A stretch of 64,000 bases of DNA from Desulfobacter postgatei 2ac9. Its GTDB lineage: Bacteria; Desulfobacterota; Desulfobacteria; Desulfobacterales; Desulfobacteraceae. The DNA is taken from the NCBI RefSeq assembly GCF_000233695.2, contig NZ_CM001488.1, positions 336,049 to 400,048 on the forward strand, in the 5' to 3' direction. Shown here piece after piece: positions 8,175 to 17,431 of the stretch. The translations under genes and the position numbers were made by a program. Each line of letters begins with the position of its first letter. The stretch's first letter is position 1. The notes under the pieces were generated by a model. That model was given only the letters and a program-made list of their open reading frames with translations, was not told where the DNA came from and searched no databases.

Positions 8175-8810
8175 ATGACGCTCAAATCCAAAGGTGAATA
8201 CTACGACATCCTGACCAAGGGGGTATGGACCCAGAACCCGGTGGCTTACCAGGTACTCGGAATCTGTTCGGCCCTGGCCGTGACCGTGAAAATGTCCACG
8301 GCCATTGTCATGGCGCTGGCCCTGACCGTGGTGACGGCCTGTTCGTCCATGATCATCTCTTCCATGAGAAAGATCATCCCCTCCAACATCCGGATCATTG
8401 TGGAACTGGCTGTTATCTCCACCCTGGTGATCGTTACTGATCAGGTGCTTAAAGCCTATTTTTATGACATATCCAAACAACTCTCCATTTTTGTGGGGCT
8501 GATCATTACCAACTGCATTGTTTTAGGCCGTGCCGAAGCCTTTGCCCTGGCCAATGATCCTATTGATTCTTTTGTGGACGGCATTGCCAACGGTCTGGGG
8601 TATGGTTTGATCCTTATTGTGGTGGCCTTTATCCGGGAGCTTCTGGGGTCTGGAAAATTTCTGGGGTTCCAGGTGGTGCCCGGATTTGTATATGACCTTG
8701 GTTTCCAGAACATGGGGCTGATGGTGCTGGCCCCGGGCGCCTTTTTTGTCATCGGCCTTCTGGTGTGGCTGAAGAATTCTTTGCCCGGCATATCAAGCCA
8801 AAAAAAATAA
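8175..8810 (+). CDS. nqrD: Na+-NQR subunit D
   Basis: 211 residues, six membrane spans, no soluble domain. [17 protein letters not shown] is the conserved NqrD/RnfE string, with a Cys in the membrane that together with NqrE binds a membrane Fe centre. The N-terminal [18 protein letters not shown] is typical. AAAAGGTGA near 8163-8170 lies upstream of the ATG. Confidence 0.95.
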   Translation: MTLKSKGEYYDILTKGVWTQNPVAYQVLGICSALAVTVKMSTAIVMALALTVVTACSSMIISSMRKIIPSNIRIIVELAVISTLVIVTDQVLKAYFYDISKQLSIFVGLIITNCIVLGRAEAFALANDPIDSFVDGIANGLGYGLILIVVAFIRELLGSGKFLGFQVVPGFVYDLGFQNMGLMVLAPGAFFVIGLLVWLKNSLPGISSQKK

Positions 8811-8819
8811 GGAGCACTC

Positions 8820-9428
8820 ATGGGCGATCTGTTCAGTCTGTTTATCAATTCCGTTTTCATCGGCAACATCCTTCTGGCCTATTTTCTTGGGATGTGTTCC
8901 TTTATTGCCGTGTCCAAAAATGTGGATACTGCGGCAGGGTTGGGGTTTGCCGTTATTTTTGTGTTGTCCGTCACAAGTCCGGTCAACTGGATAATCTATC
9001 ACGGGCTTCTGGCCCCGGGTGCTTTGTCCTGGCTGGGATTTTCCGATCTTGACTTAAGTTTTTTAAAATTCATTACCTTTATTGCCGTGATTGCCGCCAT
9101 CACCCAGGCCGTGGAGATGGTCATTGACCGGTATTCGCCCGGGCTTTACGCCACCCTGGGCGTGTTTTTGCCCCTGATTGCCGTAAACTGTGCCATTTTA
9201 GGCACCAGTCTTTTCATGGTGGAGCGCAATTACACCTTCATGGAATCCATTGTCTTTGGGGCAGGTTCGGGCACCGGCTGGATGCTGGCCATTGTCACCA
9301 TGGCGGCCATCCGAAAAAAGGCCCGGTATTCAGATGTGCCTGAAGGTCTGCAGGGATTCGGGTTTACCATGATTATTGCCGGACTTATGGCCATGACGTT
9401 TATGATGTTTTCAGGCATCACCTTATAA
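8820..9428 (+). CDS. nqrE: Na+-NQR subunit E
   Basis: 202 residues with six membrane spans, pseudo-symmetric with Nqr[15 protein letters not shown] and [14 protein letters not shown] carry the Cys residues shared with RnfA that ligate the membrane iron. AAGGAG at 8808-8813 gives the start. The order nqrDEF is the usual one. Confidence 0.95.
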   Translation: MGDLFSLFINSVFIGNILLAYFLGMCSFIAVSKNVDTAAGLGFAVIFVLSVTSPVNWIIYHGLLAPGALSWLGFSDLDLSFLKFITFIAVIAAITQAVEMVIDRYSPGLYATLGVFLPLIAVNCAILGTSLFMVERNYTFMESIVFGAGSGTGWMLAIVTMAAIRKKARYSDVPEGLQGFGFTMIIAGLMAMTFMMFSGITL

Positions 9429-9440
9429 GGAGGCTTTGAA

Positions 9441-10652
9441 TTGATTTACCTTATAAGTATTGTAGTATTCACCTTTGTTATCGGTATTCTGGTTGTGGTG
9501 CTTTTGTTTGTGGAAGCAAAAGTTACGACCAGGGGGGATCATTGGGTGACCATCAACGGCAAGTCAGACGCTGCCTTGAAAATTTCGGGCAATCCCACGC
9601 TTTTGTCTGCCCTGGCGGGCAAAGAGATTTTTCTGCCCTCGGCCTGCGGCGGATCCGGCTCCTGCGGAATGTGCCGGTGCAAGGTCCTTGAGGGAGGCGG
9701 CAGCGTGCTGCCCACGGAGATGTCGCATTTAAGCCGAAAGGAAAAGGCAGCCGGTGTCCGTCTCTCCTGTCAGCTCAAAGTTAAGGAAGATCTTTCCATT
9801 GAGGTGCCTGAATCCATTTTTGGCATTAAAAAGGTAGAAGCCGAAGTGATATCCAATAAAAATGTGGCCACGTTTATCAAAGAACTTGTGCTGCGTCCTG
9901 CTGAACCCTTTGACTTTAAGGCCGGAGCCTATATTCAGATTGACGTGCCCGAATATGAAGTTAATTTTAAAGATTTTCATATCGCAAGTAAGTATGTCAG
10001 CGAATGGAAAAAATATAATCTTTTAGCCCTGACATCCAAAGGGATAAAACCGGGATTCAGGGCTTATTCCCTGGCCAATCCCCCCCATGACAAAGAGACT
10101 CTCATGCTCAACGTACGTATTGCAACCCCGCCGCCGGGCACCGAAGGCATCCCCCCGGGATTTGGTTCTTCTTATGTATTCGGGCTTAAACCCGGCGACC
10201 GGGTGCTGGTATCCGGTCCCTACGGGGAATTTATGGCAAGGGAGACGAACCGGGAGATGTGCTTTGTCGGCGGGGGTGCCGGCATGGCGCCTTTGCGTTC
10301 CCATATTCTTCATCAGCTCGATGGTATACATTCCGGCCGCAGGATCTCCTTTTGGTATGGCGCCAGATCTATAAAGGAGATGTTTTATGATGAGGATTTT
10401 AAAGAACTGGTGGAAAAATATCCTAATTTTTCTTACCATGTGGCCCTGTCCGATCCCGATGCGGAAGACAACTGGACCGGACAGACCGGGTTTATCAACA
10501 CCTATCTTGTGGATGCATACTTAAGCACTCACGAAGATCCGGCTGAGATTGAGTATTACCTGTGCGGGCCGCCGCCCATGATTAATTCCGTTATTCACAG
10601 CCTTCATGAGATGGGTGTGGAGGATGATATGATATTTTATGACAAGTTTTAA
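9441..10652 (+). CDS. nqrF: Na+-NQR subunit F, NADH dehydrogenase entry subunit
   Basis: 403 residues: an N-terminal membrane anchor (about 1-25), a 2Fe-2S ferredoxin domain with ACGGSGSCGMCRC and a later LSCQ, then an FAD domain (RAYSLANPP) and an NADH domain (CFVGGGAGMAPLRSH). It takes electrons from NADH into the pump on the cytoplasmic side. The start is TTG at 9441, set by AAGGAGG at 9427-9433. The three pyr genes follow without a terminator. Confidence 0.95.
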   Translation: MIYLISIVVFTFVIGILVVVLLFVEAKVTTRGDHWVTINGKSDAALKISGNPTLLSALAGKEIFLPSACGGSGSCGMCRCKVLEGGGSVLPTEMSHLSRKEKAAGVRLSCQLKVKEDLSIEVPESIFGIKKVEAEVISNKNVATFIKELVLRPAEPFDFKAGAYIQIDVPEYEVNFKDFHIASKYVSEWKKYNLLALTSKGIKPGFRAYSLANPPHDKETLMLNVRIATPPPGTEGIPPGFGSSYVFGLKPGDRVLVSGPYGEFMARETNREMCFVGGGAGMAPLRSHILHQLDGIHSGRRISFWYGARSIKEMFYDEDFKELVEKYPNFSYHVALSDPDAEDNWTGQTGFINTYLVDAYLSTHEDPAEIEYYLCGPPPMINSVIHSLHEMGVEDDMIFYDKF

Positions 10653-10661
10653 AGGATATTG

Positions 10662-11570
10662 ATGCAAACCACGTTTTTAGGCAAAATCCTTCACACGCCC
10701 ATAGTGCTGGCATCGGGCGTACTCGGCAACAACAAAGCCATCTTGGAGCGGGTCTGGGAAAACGGGTGCGGGCTTCCCACCATGAAGTCCATTGGGCCTG
10801 CTCCCCGCGAAGGGCATAAGAATCCAACGGTCATTGATCTTGGCAACGGCATGATTAATGCCGTAGGCCTGCCCTCTCCAGGCTACCTGAACATGGAAGA
10901 GGAGTGGCAGGAACTGTCAGGCCGGACTTTCCCCATAAACGCCAGCATTTACGGCGGGTCTGTGGACGAATTTGTCCGGGTGGCCGAGTTTGTATCCGCC
11001 AAAGGGCCGGACTTTATTGAACTGAATATCTCATGTCCCAATTCAGATAAGCATGGCATGATTTTCGGGGTTAACGCCCAGTCCTCCCATGATGTTGTTG
11101 CCGCGGTTAAAAAGGTGATTCATGTCCCTCTCATTGCCAAGTTGACGCCGGCTGCCCCGGATATTGCAAGCATTGCAAAGGCGTGTGAGGATGCAGGTGC
11201 CGATGCCATCTGCGCCATTAATACGGCCGGGCCGGGCATGGTTATTGACATCGAGTCCCGCTCTCCTGTACTTGCCTTTAAAAAGGGCGGGCTTTCCGGC
11301 CCCATGATCAAACCCATTGCCGTGCGCTGCGTGTACGATATCTTTAAAGCAGTATCCATTCCCATTATTGGCTTGGGTGGCATCAGCACGGGAAAAGACG
11401 CCATAGAGATCATCATGGCAGGGGCTACGCTTGTGGGAATCGGTACGGCCGTGCGATACCGGGGAATCTCCGTGTTTGATAAAGTTACTAATGAGATCAG
11501 CGACTGGCTGGCGGCCCACGATACCACTATGGAAAAAATCCGGGGTGCAGCCCACAGGGAGGTCCGATGA
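10662..11570 (+). CDS. pyrD: Dihydroorotate dehydrogenase B, catalytic subunit
   Basis: 302 residues of class 1B: SPGYLNMEEEW, the catalytic-Cys string ELNISCPNS, NTAGPGMVIDI and the FMN phosphate loop GLGGISTGKDA. It oxidises dihydroorotate to orotate in pyrimidine synthesis and passes electrons to PyrK. An in-frame TTG lies one codon earlier (10659), but ATG at 10662 with AAAGGA at 10651-10656 is preferred. Ten bases separate it from nqrF. Confidence 0.95.
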   Translation: MQTTFLGKILHTPIVLASGVLGNNKAILERVWENGCGLPTMKSIGPAPREGHKNPTVIDLGNGMINAVGLPSPGYLNMEEEWQELSGRTFPINASIYGGSVDEFVRVAEFVSAKGPDFIELNISCPNSDKHGMIFGVNAQSSHDVVAAVKKVIHVPLIAKLTPAAPDIASIAKACEDAGADAICAINTAGPGMVIDIESRSPVLAFKKGGLSGPMIKPIAVRCVYDIFKAVSIPIIGLGGISTGKDAIEIIMAGATLVGIGTAVRYRGISVFDKVTNEISDWLAAHDTTMEKIRGAAHREVR

Positions 11571-12418
11571 TTACACAACTGCTGCCCGCCATGGTCACGG
11601 TGGCGGATAAGGAGGTTCACAGTCCTGAGTTTGCCACCCTGTATGTTAACCAGGCCATTGACTTCAAACCGGGCCAGTTTGTCATGGTGTGGATTCCCGG
11701 CGTGGATGAAAAACCCTATACCATTTCCCATCACACTCCGGACCGCTTCGGCATTACCGTGGAGGCAAAGGGTATTTTTTCGAAAAAAGCCGTATCACTC
11801 GGGGCTGGTGATAAAATCGGTATCCGGGGACCTTTTGGTAATGGATTTAATATGGGTGTTGCGTATAAACGGATTGCCGTTGTGGCCGGCGGCTGCGGTA
11901 TGGCACCCCTTGCGCCCCTTGTTGAGGCCTTTCAGACCGATACCGGGCCTGAAATTGTGCTGATCCAGGGTGCCCGGTCCAAATCTTTTCTGCTCTACCC
12001 GGACCGGTTTACGGCAAAGGTCGAAATCTGTACCGATGACGGATCAAAGGGGTATAAAGGGTTTGTGACGGATATCCTGATGGAAAAAATAAAAAAACAG
12101 AAAATCAGAGATTTGTCGGCTGCTTCCGTCCCTGCTTTTGATATGGTCTATGCCTGCGGCCCGGAAATCATGATGGCAAAGGTGTTTGATATCTGTGAAG
12201 CCCACGGCATCCCCTGCCAGGTTTCCCTGGAACGGTACATGAGATGCGGGTTCGGGGTATGCGGGGCCTGTGTCTGTGGTCATGCCGTGGTGTGTAAAGA
12301 CGGGCCGGTATTTGAATCAAAGATGTTGAGAACCATGGCGGATTTTAATACCCGGGCACTGTTAAAAACCGGAAAACCGGTTCCGTTAAATGAATATACC
12401 ACCTGGCGTTGCCAATAA
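11567..12418 (+). CDS. pyrK: Dihydroorotate dehydrogenase B, electron-transfer subunit
   Basis: 283 residues: FAD domain with KPYTISHHTPD, an NAD-binding VVAGGCGMAPL loop, and a C-terminal 2Fe-2S site CGFGVCGACVCG with a later VCKDGP Cys. It moves electrons from PyrD to NAD+. The start overlaps the pyrD stop by ATGA. Its presence means orotate formation here makes NADH, which the NQR complex encoded in the same unit can use. Confidence 0.93.
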   Translation: MITQLLPAMVTVADKEVHSPEFATLYVNQAIDFKPGQFVMVWIPGVDEKPYTISHHTPDRFGITVEAKGIFSKKAVSLGAGDKIGIRGPFGNGFNMGVAYKRIAVVAGGCGMAPLAPLVEAFQTDTGPEIVLIQGARSKSFLLYPDRFTAKVEICTDDGSKGYKGFVTDILMEKIKKQKIRDLSAASVPAFDMVYACGPEIMMAKVFDICEAHGIPCQVSLERYMRCGFGVCGACVCGHAVVCKDGPVFESKMLRTMADFNTRALLKTGKPVPLNEYTTWRCQ

Positions 12419-12429
12419 AAGGAAGAAGC

Positions 12430-13101
12430 ATGAATTATAAAGAGGAATTTATTGAGTTTCTGGTGCAGTGCAATGCCCTGAAGTTTGGAGAATTTGAACT
12501 GAAAAGCGGCAGACTTGCCCCCTATTTTATTAATACCGGCATGTTTGACACCGGTTCAAAGATTAAAAAACTGGGCACCTATTATGCCAGGGCCATTAAC
12601 GCTCATTTTAAAGAAGATTTTCACGGAATTTACGGCCCTGCCTACAAGGGGATTCCTTTGTGCATTACGGCCGCCTGTGCCCTGGCTGACATGGGCATTG
12701 ACAAAGGGTATGTATTCAACCGCAAGGAGGCCAAAACTTATGCCGACAAAAGTGCTGTGGTGGGTATGTCCCTGACCTCCGACACCCGGCTGGTCCTGGT
12801 GGATGATGTCATCACCTCGGGCAAAGCCATCCGGGAATCCCTGGAAGTTCTAAAAGGATGCAGCAATCCCCAGGTTTGCGGTATTATCATCAGCGTGAAC
12901 CGCCAGGAAAAGGGAAAAACAGATAAAAATGCCCTGGAAGAGGTGTCAGAGACCCTTGGCATTCCCATTTTTGCCATTGTTACCATACGGGAAATTATTG
13001 ATTTTCTGCACAATCGGGAAATAGATGGCAAAATAGTTATGGATGACCAAATGAAAGTAACGATCGAAACCTATCTGGCAACCTATGGTGCAGACTGTTG
13101 A
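12430..13101 (+). CDS. pyrE: Orotate phosphoribosyltransferase
   Basis: 223 residues with the PRPP-binding LVLVDDVITSGKAIRESL and the KSGRLAPYFINTG string of the family. It joins orotate with PRPP to give OMP. An in-frame TTG at 12409 is rejected because AAAGGAAG at 12418-12425 points to ATG 12430. The 3' end overlaps the convergent binding-protein gene by 19 bases. Confidence 0.93.
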   Translation: MNYKEEFIEFLVQCNALKFGEFELKSGRLAPYFINTGMFDTGSKIKKLGTYYARAINAHFKEDFHGIYGPAYKGIPLCITAACALADMGIDKGYVFNRKEAKTYADKSAVVGMSLTSDTRLVLVDDVITSGKAIRESLEVLKGCSNPQVCGIIISVNRQEKGKTDKNALEEVSETLGIPIFAIVTIREIIDFLHNREIDGKIVMDDQMKVTIETYLATYGADC

Positions 13102-14591
13102 AATTGTTTTACGTCGCTTCTATCCATTTTTTCAAGGTGGTAGAGCCCTTGGTTAAAATCAGTAATGACTTTTTGATTTTCTTTTATCTGTTTTGATAAA
13201 AGCAGGTAAAAATTTTGCCGTATCAAAGGTTTCTGGTGGTGAGTGAACAATGCCGCTGTTTTTTTGGGAAAGATTTCTCTTATGGTGTCATACCCGCTTT
13301 CTAAAATAACAGGTGTATAATCAATTTCACCTGAAAGCAGTTTGTTGAAATTGCCTGTCTCATCCTTTGCTGTCAGGGACAAAAGTTGGCCTGAAAAAAT
13401 TGCGGCATCAAAAAGGTCCTCATACTGCATCCCTGCAACGATGCCTGCCCGGTAACTACTCAGATCGTCAAGTTGCTGCCAGTCGAAACTTTTTGATTTC
13501 AGATGAAAAAAAACAATCTCTGCGGTAATCAGGGGGTTGCTGAAATAGAAATGGTTATTCCGGCTTTTGGTTTTTCTCCAGAGCATTGTGCCGTCAACCA
13601 GCCTCTCCTTTGCCATATTAAAGGCGCTGAGCCTGGATCTGAAAATAAAAGAGACCTGGTAGTTTTCCAGTGCAAATGCCCGGGTCACGACCTCTGCGAC
13701 TTTGTTGAAAAAAGAGGGGTTTAAATCCGGAGACGGTTTTTGAGGGGGCATAAGCCCTGTACTTATCGTTATTTTCCGGGCCGGTGCAAATACTTCCTTC
13801 TGGGACCTGAGAATATATTGGTCAACTATTTGTTCTTTTTTCATCTGTTTCAGTACCGATGCCAAAGGCTTTGCCAGGTGAGCATACTTTTTGTTCAGAT
13901 AGGGATAAAGGGGCAGGGTATCTACGGAACCGGCATTGTATATAGTCTTCTGCCTGAATTCCGCTTCATTGAGAATGCTGCCAATGGCGTCCTCAACTCC
14001 CAGAAACATGCCGATTCTTTTGGATGCAAGCATCCGCAGGCCCTGGGTACAATTCAATGCGCCGTAGAAGGTTTGGGAGCCCGAACCATACTGGCGAATC
14101 ATCCGGTCAAGATAGCCGCCGCCTTTACTGAATCCGATAACGATATTTTCATATTTTTTTAAGTCCTGCCATTCATTCACACGGATATCAGGATTCATGG
14201 AATAGACACAGATCCGGCTTTCCCAAATGGGTTCTCTTACCTGTATCAGATTGGGATATTTTTTCTGTACAGCCGGGGGCAGCCAGCCCCTTGCACATTC
14301 TCCATCAATACGACCGGCATTGGATTCCCCAAGGGAGCGTTTCAACGGATACAGATTGTAGGCAAAAGTATAACCCAACCTGGAAAAGGCTTCCTTATAA
14401 ATTAACTCCATGGTCCGTTTATAGATATCACTCCCAAGATTATTCATAGCAAAAACAACGGGTTTTCTGTCAATATGTTCCAATGGCGCGTGAAGCACGG
14501 CATTCTCCTGAGCTGCGGACCCGCCGGCCGCCAGAGCAAAAAGAGACGAAACAAGAGTGATCCACACCACAACTGTTTTTTTGATTGCCAT
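13083..14591 (-). CDS. Periplasmic binding protein with two solute-binding domains
   Basis: 502 residues with a signal peptide (hydrophobic 5-26, likely cut after GGSAA). Two tandem family-3 type substrate-binding domains follow, about 45-270 and 275-495, each with the ...RIDGECARGW or ...LVDGTMLWRKTKS type of segment found in amino-acid binding proteins. No permease or ATPase gene is next to it, so it may serve a distant transporter or act as a sensor. It lies 59 bases behind coaX on the same strand and may be read from that operon. The ligand cannot be told. Confidence 0.78.
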   Translation of the reverse strand: MAIKKTVVVWITLVSSLFALAAGGSAAQENAVLHAPLEHIDRKPVVFAMNNLGSDIYKRTMELIYKEAFSRLGYTFAYNLYPLKRSLGESNAGRIDGECARGWLPPAVQKKYPNLIQVREPIWESRICVYSMNPDIRVNEWQDLKKYENIVIGFSKGGGYLDRMIRQYGSGSQTFYGALNCTQGLRMLASKRIGMFLGVEDAIGSILNEAEFRQKTIYNAGSVDTLPLYPYLNKKYAHLAKPLASVLKQMKKEQIVDQYILRSQKEVFAPARKITISTGLMPPQKPSPDLNPSFFNKVAEVVTRAFALENYQVSFIFRSRLSAFNMAKERLVDGTMLWRKTKSRNNHFYFSNPLITAEIVFFHLKSKSFDWQQLDDLSSYRAGIVAGMQYEDLFDAAIFSGQLLSLTAKDETGNFNKLLSGEIDYTPVILESGYDTIREIFPKKTAALFTHHQKPLIRQNFYLLLSKQIKENQKVITDFNQGLYHLEKMDRSDVKQFQQSAP

Positions 14592-14650
14592 TGATTTATC
14601 GAGAACCTTTTATTTTAGGATACCCTTGAAAGATTAAAGGATCGGATACA

Positions 14651-15418
14651 TTACATTGCCCGGCTGATGATTTTAAGACCATCCAGGGTCAGGGCTAAGT
14701 CCACGGATTCAATGGCATTGGATACTTCGGCAATGAGCGGGGCAAGTCCGCCCGTGGCAATGATTATGGGTGTGTTTTCCATTTCCTGTTTCATCCGGTC
14801 CACCATACCGTCCACCATGGCAGCGTTGCCGTAGATAATACCGGACTTGATGCTTTCAATGGTGTCATCGCCGATTACCCTTTCCGGTGCTTTGAAAATT
14901 TCCACCCGGGGCAGGCGGGATGCCCTCTGGAAAAGTGCTTCGGATGAGATCATTACACCGGGGCAGATAGCGCCGCCAAGGAATTGGCCTTTTTCCGAGA
15001 TGGCGTCAAAGGTGGTGGCAGTGCCGAAATCAATTACAATCAGTGCCTTTTTATGTTTTGCATAGGCTGCTACGGCATTGACAATACGGTCTGCGCCGAC
15101 CTCGTTGGGATTGGAATAGAGAATGGGCATCAGCTTTTTTACGGATGCCGGATTGATCCACAATGGTGTAATACCCAGATACTGCTGGCAAAAAGCGTTT
15201 AATATCCTCACGGACGACGGAACCACGGAGGATATGACAATTTTTGTGATGTCCGTGAGCTGGATGCCTTTGTCGGCAAACAAAGCCCGGGCCAGGATAT
15301 TGAATTCATCGGTCGTGGTTTCCCTGATGGTTCTGATACGCCAGTCCTGAGTCAATGTTTCGTTTTCGTAAACGCCGATCACCGTATTGGTATTGCCCAC
15401 ATCAATGACCAACAACAT
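14651..15418 (-). CDS. coaX: Type III pantothenate kinase
   Basis: 255 residues. The N-terminal VIDVGNTNTVIGVY is the phosphate loop of the actin-like fold; GADRIVNAVAAY and IDFGTATTFDAI are the other CoaX motifs. It phosphorylates pantothenate, the first step to coenzyme A, and is not inhibited by CoA in known members. AAAAGGA just upstream supports ATG 15418 over the in-frame ATG at 15439. It is part of the minus-strand tilS to coaX series. Confidence 0.94.
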   Translation of the reverse strand: MLLVIDVGNTNTVIGVYENETLTQDWRIRTIRETTTDEFNILARALFADKGIQLTDITKIVISSVVPSSVRILNAFCQQYLGITPLWINPASVKKLMPILYSNPNEVGADRIVNAVAAYAKHKKALIVIDFGTATTFDAISEKGQFLGGAICPGVMISSEALFQRASRLPRVEIFKAPERVIGDDTIESIKSGIIYGNAAMVDGMVDRMKQEMENTPIIIATGGLAPLIAEVSNAIESVDLALTLDGLKIISRAM

Positions 15419-15484
15419 GTTTTTTCCTTTTGATTCCAAGTTGTTTTATCCTTATTTTATAAATTTTTTAGGCAACCTCGAGGT

Positions 15485-16447
15485 CTATTCAATTTTAACG
15501 GTAAATACCCGGGGAGAGGCATTGGTCATGACCAGTTCCACGGGGATGTTAATGCAGGCGTGTCGGGCATACACCCCGGTTTTGAGTCCTTTAAGATCCA
15601 TGAACGCATAAATTTTGTCGGCCAGGTTCGTGTTGTTCAACGTTTCCTGGGGACCTTTAAGATCAATAGAAATGGTTGAGGGTTCAATGCTGATTTTTTT
15701 CCCGGGCCGGTTTTGAAGTTCTATTGGAATCTGCTCAATGGTCCGGGTCCCGGTGAGCGGCTGAATCTGCACAGACACCACAACTATGGATTGGGCCGCC
15801 GTGAAAAATTCAGGCTGTCCAAGGTCCAGGGCGACTTCCTTTTTAAAATTTTCATTGGCATTGCTCAGGTCCACGGGTTTGGTGGTGAGCGGTTCAATCC
15901 GGTTAATCAGAGATTCCGCGCCGGTCACAGCCACTGTGGCTGGTTCACACTCCGGTGAAAGCGCCATGTAGCCCGTGGCCGTTTCTCCGATAAGCGGAAC
16001 CGTCACCTTGAAGACCCGGGTTACTTTTTTTTCCAGGCGGATGCTTAAAGAAGAAGGGGTGATGTTAACAATGGAAACAGAACGTCCCAGAGGAATCCGG
16101 TTTTTATCCACAGGCAGCAGATAAGAGCCCGGTTCAATGGCATCGGCGCCGCCTGCCGGGTCAAAAGCCAGGTCCGTATAGATGTCTGCAGGATAGACCA
16201 GGCTTCTCTTTGAAAGTTTTTCAATGTGTTTGGGGCGGCATTTTATCCTGACTTCGATTTTGTCCGTGTGAAAGTTTGTCAAAATCATATCATCGGGAAC
16301 ATTGGCATAATCCACAGGCAAGAGCAGGTTTGTTTGCCTATGTTCCTGGGTGCAGGAGGCGAAAAAAATAATCATAATCACCGCAGTCGCCACAGCTATT
16401 GGGACGGCCACCCGGAAAAACAAAGGTATTTGTCGGAGCTTAAGCAT
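15485..16447 (-). CDS. YbbR-domain membrane protein
   Basis: About 320 residues: one N-terminal membrane span (about 10-32), then repeated YbbR-like beta units, for example VRIKCRPKHIEKL, FKVTVPLIGETATGY and IDLKGPQETLN. YbbR (CdaR) proteins usually sit beside the diadenylate cyclase gene cdaA and modulate it. Here the order is folP then ybbR, with no cdaA between them and no glmM after. The start at 16447 overlaps folP by 8 bases; an ATG 51 bases further upstream lies inside folP and is less likely. Confidence 0.82.
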   Translation of the reverse strand: MLKLRQIPLFFRVAVPIAVATAVIMIIFFASCTQEHRQTNLLLPVDYANVPDDMILTNFHTDKIEVRIKCRPKHIEKLSKRSLVYPADIYTDLAFDPAGGADAIEPGSYLLPVDKNRIPLGRSVSIVNITPSSLSIRLEKKVTRVFKVTVPLIGETATGYMALSPECEPATVAVTGAESLINRIEPLTTKPVDLSNANENFKKEVALDLGQPEFFTAAQSIVVVSVQIQPLTGTRTIEQIPIELQNRPGKKISIEPSTISIDLKGPQETLNNTNLADKIYAFMDLKGLKTGVYARHACINIPVELVMTNASPRVFTVKIE

Positions 16448-17348
16448 TCCTGATGGCGTCAATGATGTGTGAGAATGCGCACACCGTTTCAACATCATGA
16501 ACCCGAATAATGTGTGCGCCGTTCATCAGGGAAGCTGCACAGGCAGCCAGGGTCCCGTATTCTGTGCCTGCATCCCCGGATCCGATCTTTTTGCCGGTGG
16601 TCTTGCCCAGCACTTTCTGGATAAAGGATTTTCTAGACGGTCCTATGAGCACCGGATACCCAAGGGCTGTGACCTGGTGAAGCTCCTTGATCAACACAAG
16701 GTTGTGCGCAACGGTTTTACCAAACCCTATACCCGGATCCAGGATAATTTTTTGGGGAGCCATGCCTTTTTCAAGCACAAAATTAACCCGTTTTTGCAGA
16801 TAGGTGATGATTTCACCCATGAGATCATCATAGCTCGGGTTCACCTGCATGGTTTCCGGTGTGCCTTTCATGTGCATGAGAACGGCCGGCGCACCGGTCT
16901 CCAGAGCCACATCCAGCATGCCGGGATCTTTTTCAAAGGCGGAGATGTCATTGATGATGGACCCACCGGCGGCAAGGGCTTCTTTTGCCACCTTGGCTTT
17001 CACCGTATCAATGGAGATGGGAATATCAATCCGGCTTGCAATGGCCTCAATGACAGGTATGGTTCGATCCAGCTCTTCCTGCTCGCTCACCGGTTCGGAA
17101 AACGGCCTGGAGGATTCTCCGCCGATGTCCAGGATATGGGCTCCTGCCGCCACCATCTCATGTGCCCGGGTCAGGGCTTTGTCCAGGCTGGTGTATTTTC
17201 CCCCGTCTGAAAAAGAATCCGGCGTGGTGTTTAAGATACCCATGATACAGGCTCTTGGGCCCAAATCCAGTTTGAAACGGCCAAATTCAAGTGTAAAGGG
17301 TGTGGTGGTCAAGGAAATTCTCCGGTTAGTGTTTGGACGTAAAGTCAC
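16440..17348 (-). CDS. folP: Dihydropteroate synthase
   Basis: 302 residues with all family strings: MGILNTTPDSFSDGG, DIGGESSRP, IDTVKAKVA, IINDISAF, DPGIGFGKT and GPSRKSF. It condenses p-aminobenzoate with the pterin pyrophosphate in folate synthesis and is the sulfonamide target. The start is GTG at 17348; a start nearer the conserved part is possible because the first 25 residues are poorly conserved. It lies 83 bases behind ftsH. Confidence 0.93.
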   Translation of the reverse strand: MTLRPNTNRRISLTTTPFTLEFGRFKLDLGPRACIMGILNTTPDSFSDGGKYTSLDKALTRAHEMVAAGAHILDIGGESSRPFSEPVSEQEELDRTIPVIEAIASRIDIPISIDTVKAKVAKEALAAGGSIINDISAFEKDPGMLDVALETGAPAVLMHMKGTPETMQVNPSYDDLMGEIITYLQKRVNFVLEKGMAPQKIILDPGIGFGKTVAHNLVLIKELHQVTALGYPVLIGPSRKSFIQKVLGKTTGKKIGSGDAGTEYGTLAACAASLMNGAHIIRVHDVETVCAFSHIIDAIRNA

Positions 17349-17431
17349 CCATCCGGCATCCGGGCAATCTTGAGCGCATGCACTGCTTTATCGTATTGAG
17401 CCTGTCCAAACACGGATTTTCTGTCTATGCT

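Noticed and set aside
4913-10652. Calling the cluster an RNF complex because of the 4Fe-4S motifs in the first gene
   Set aside because: The subunit order A-B-C-D-E-F, the NqrB-type N-terminal extension and the NADH/FAD/2Fe-2S build of the last gene are NQR. There is no RnfB-type ferredoxin gene.
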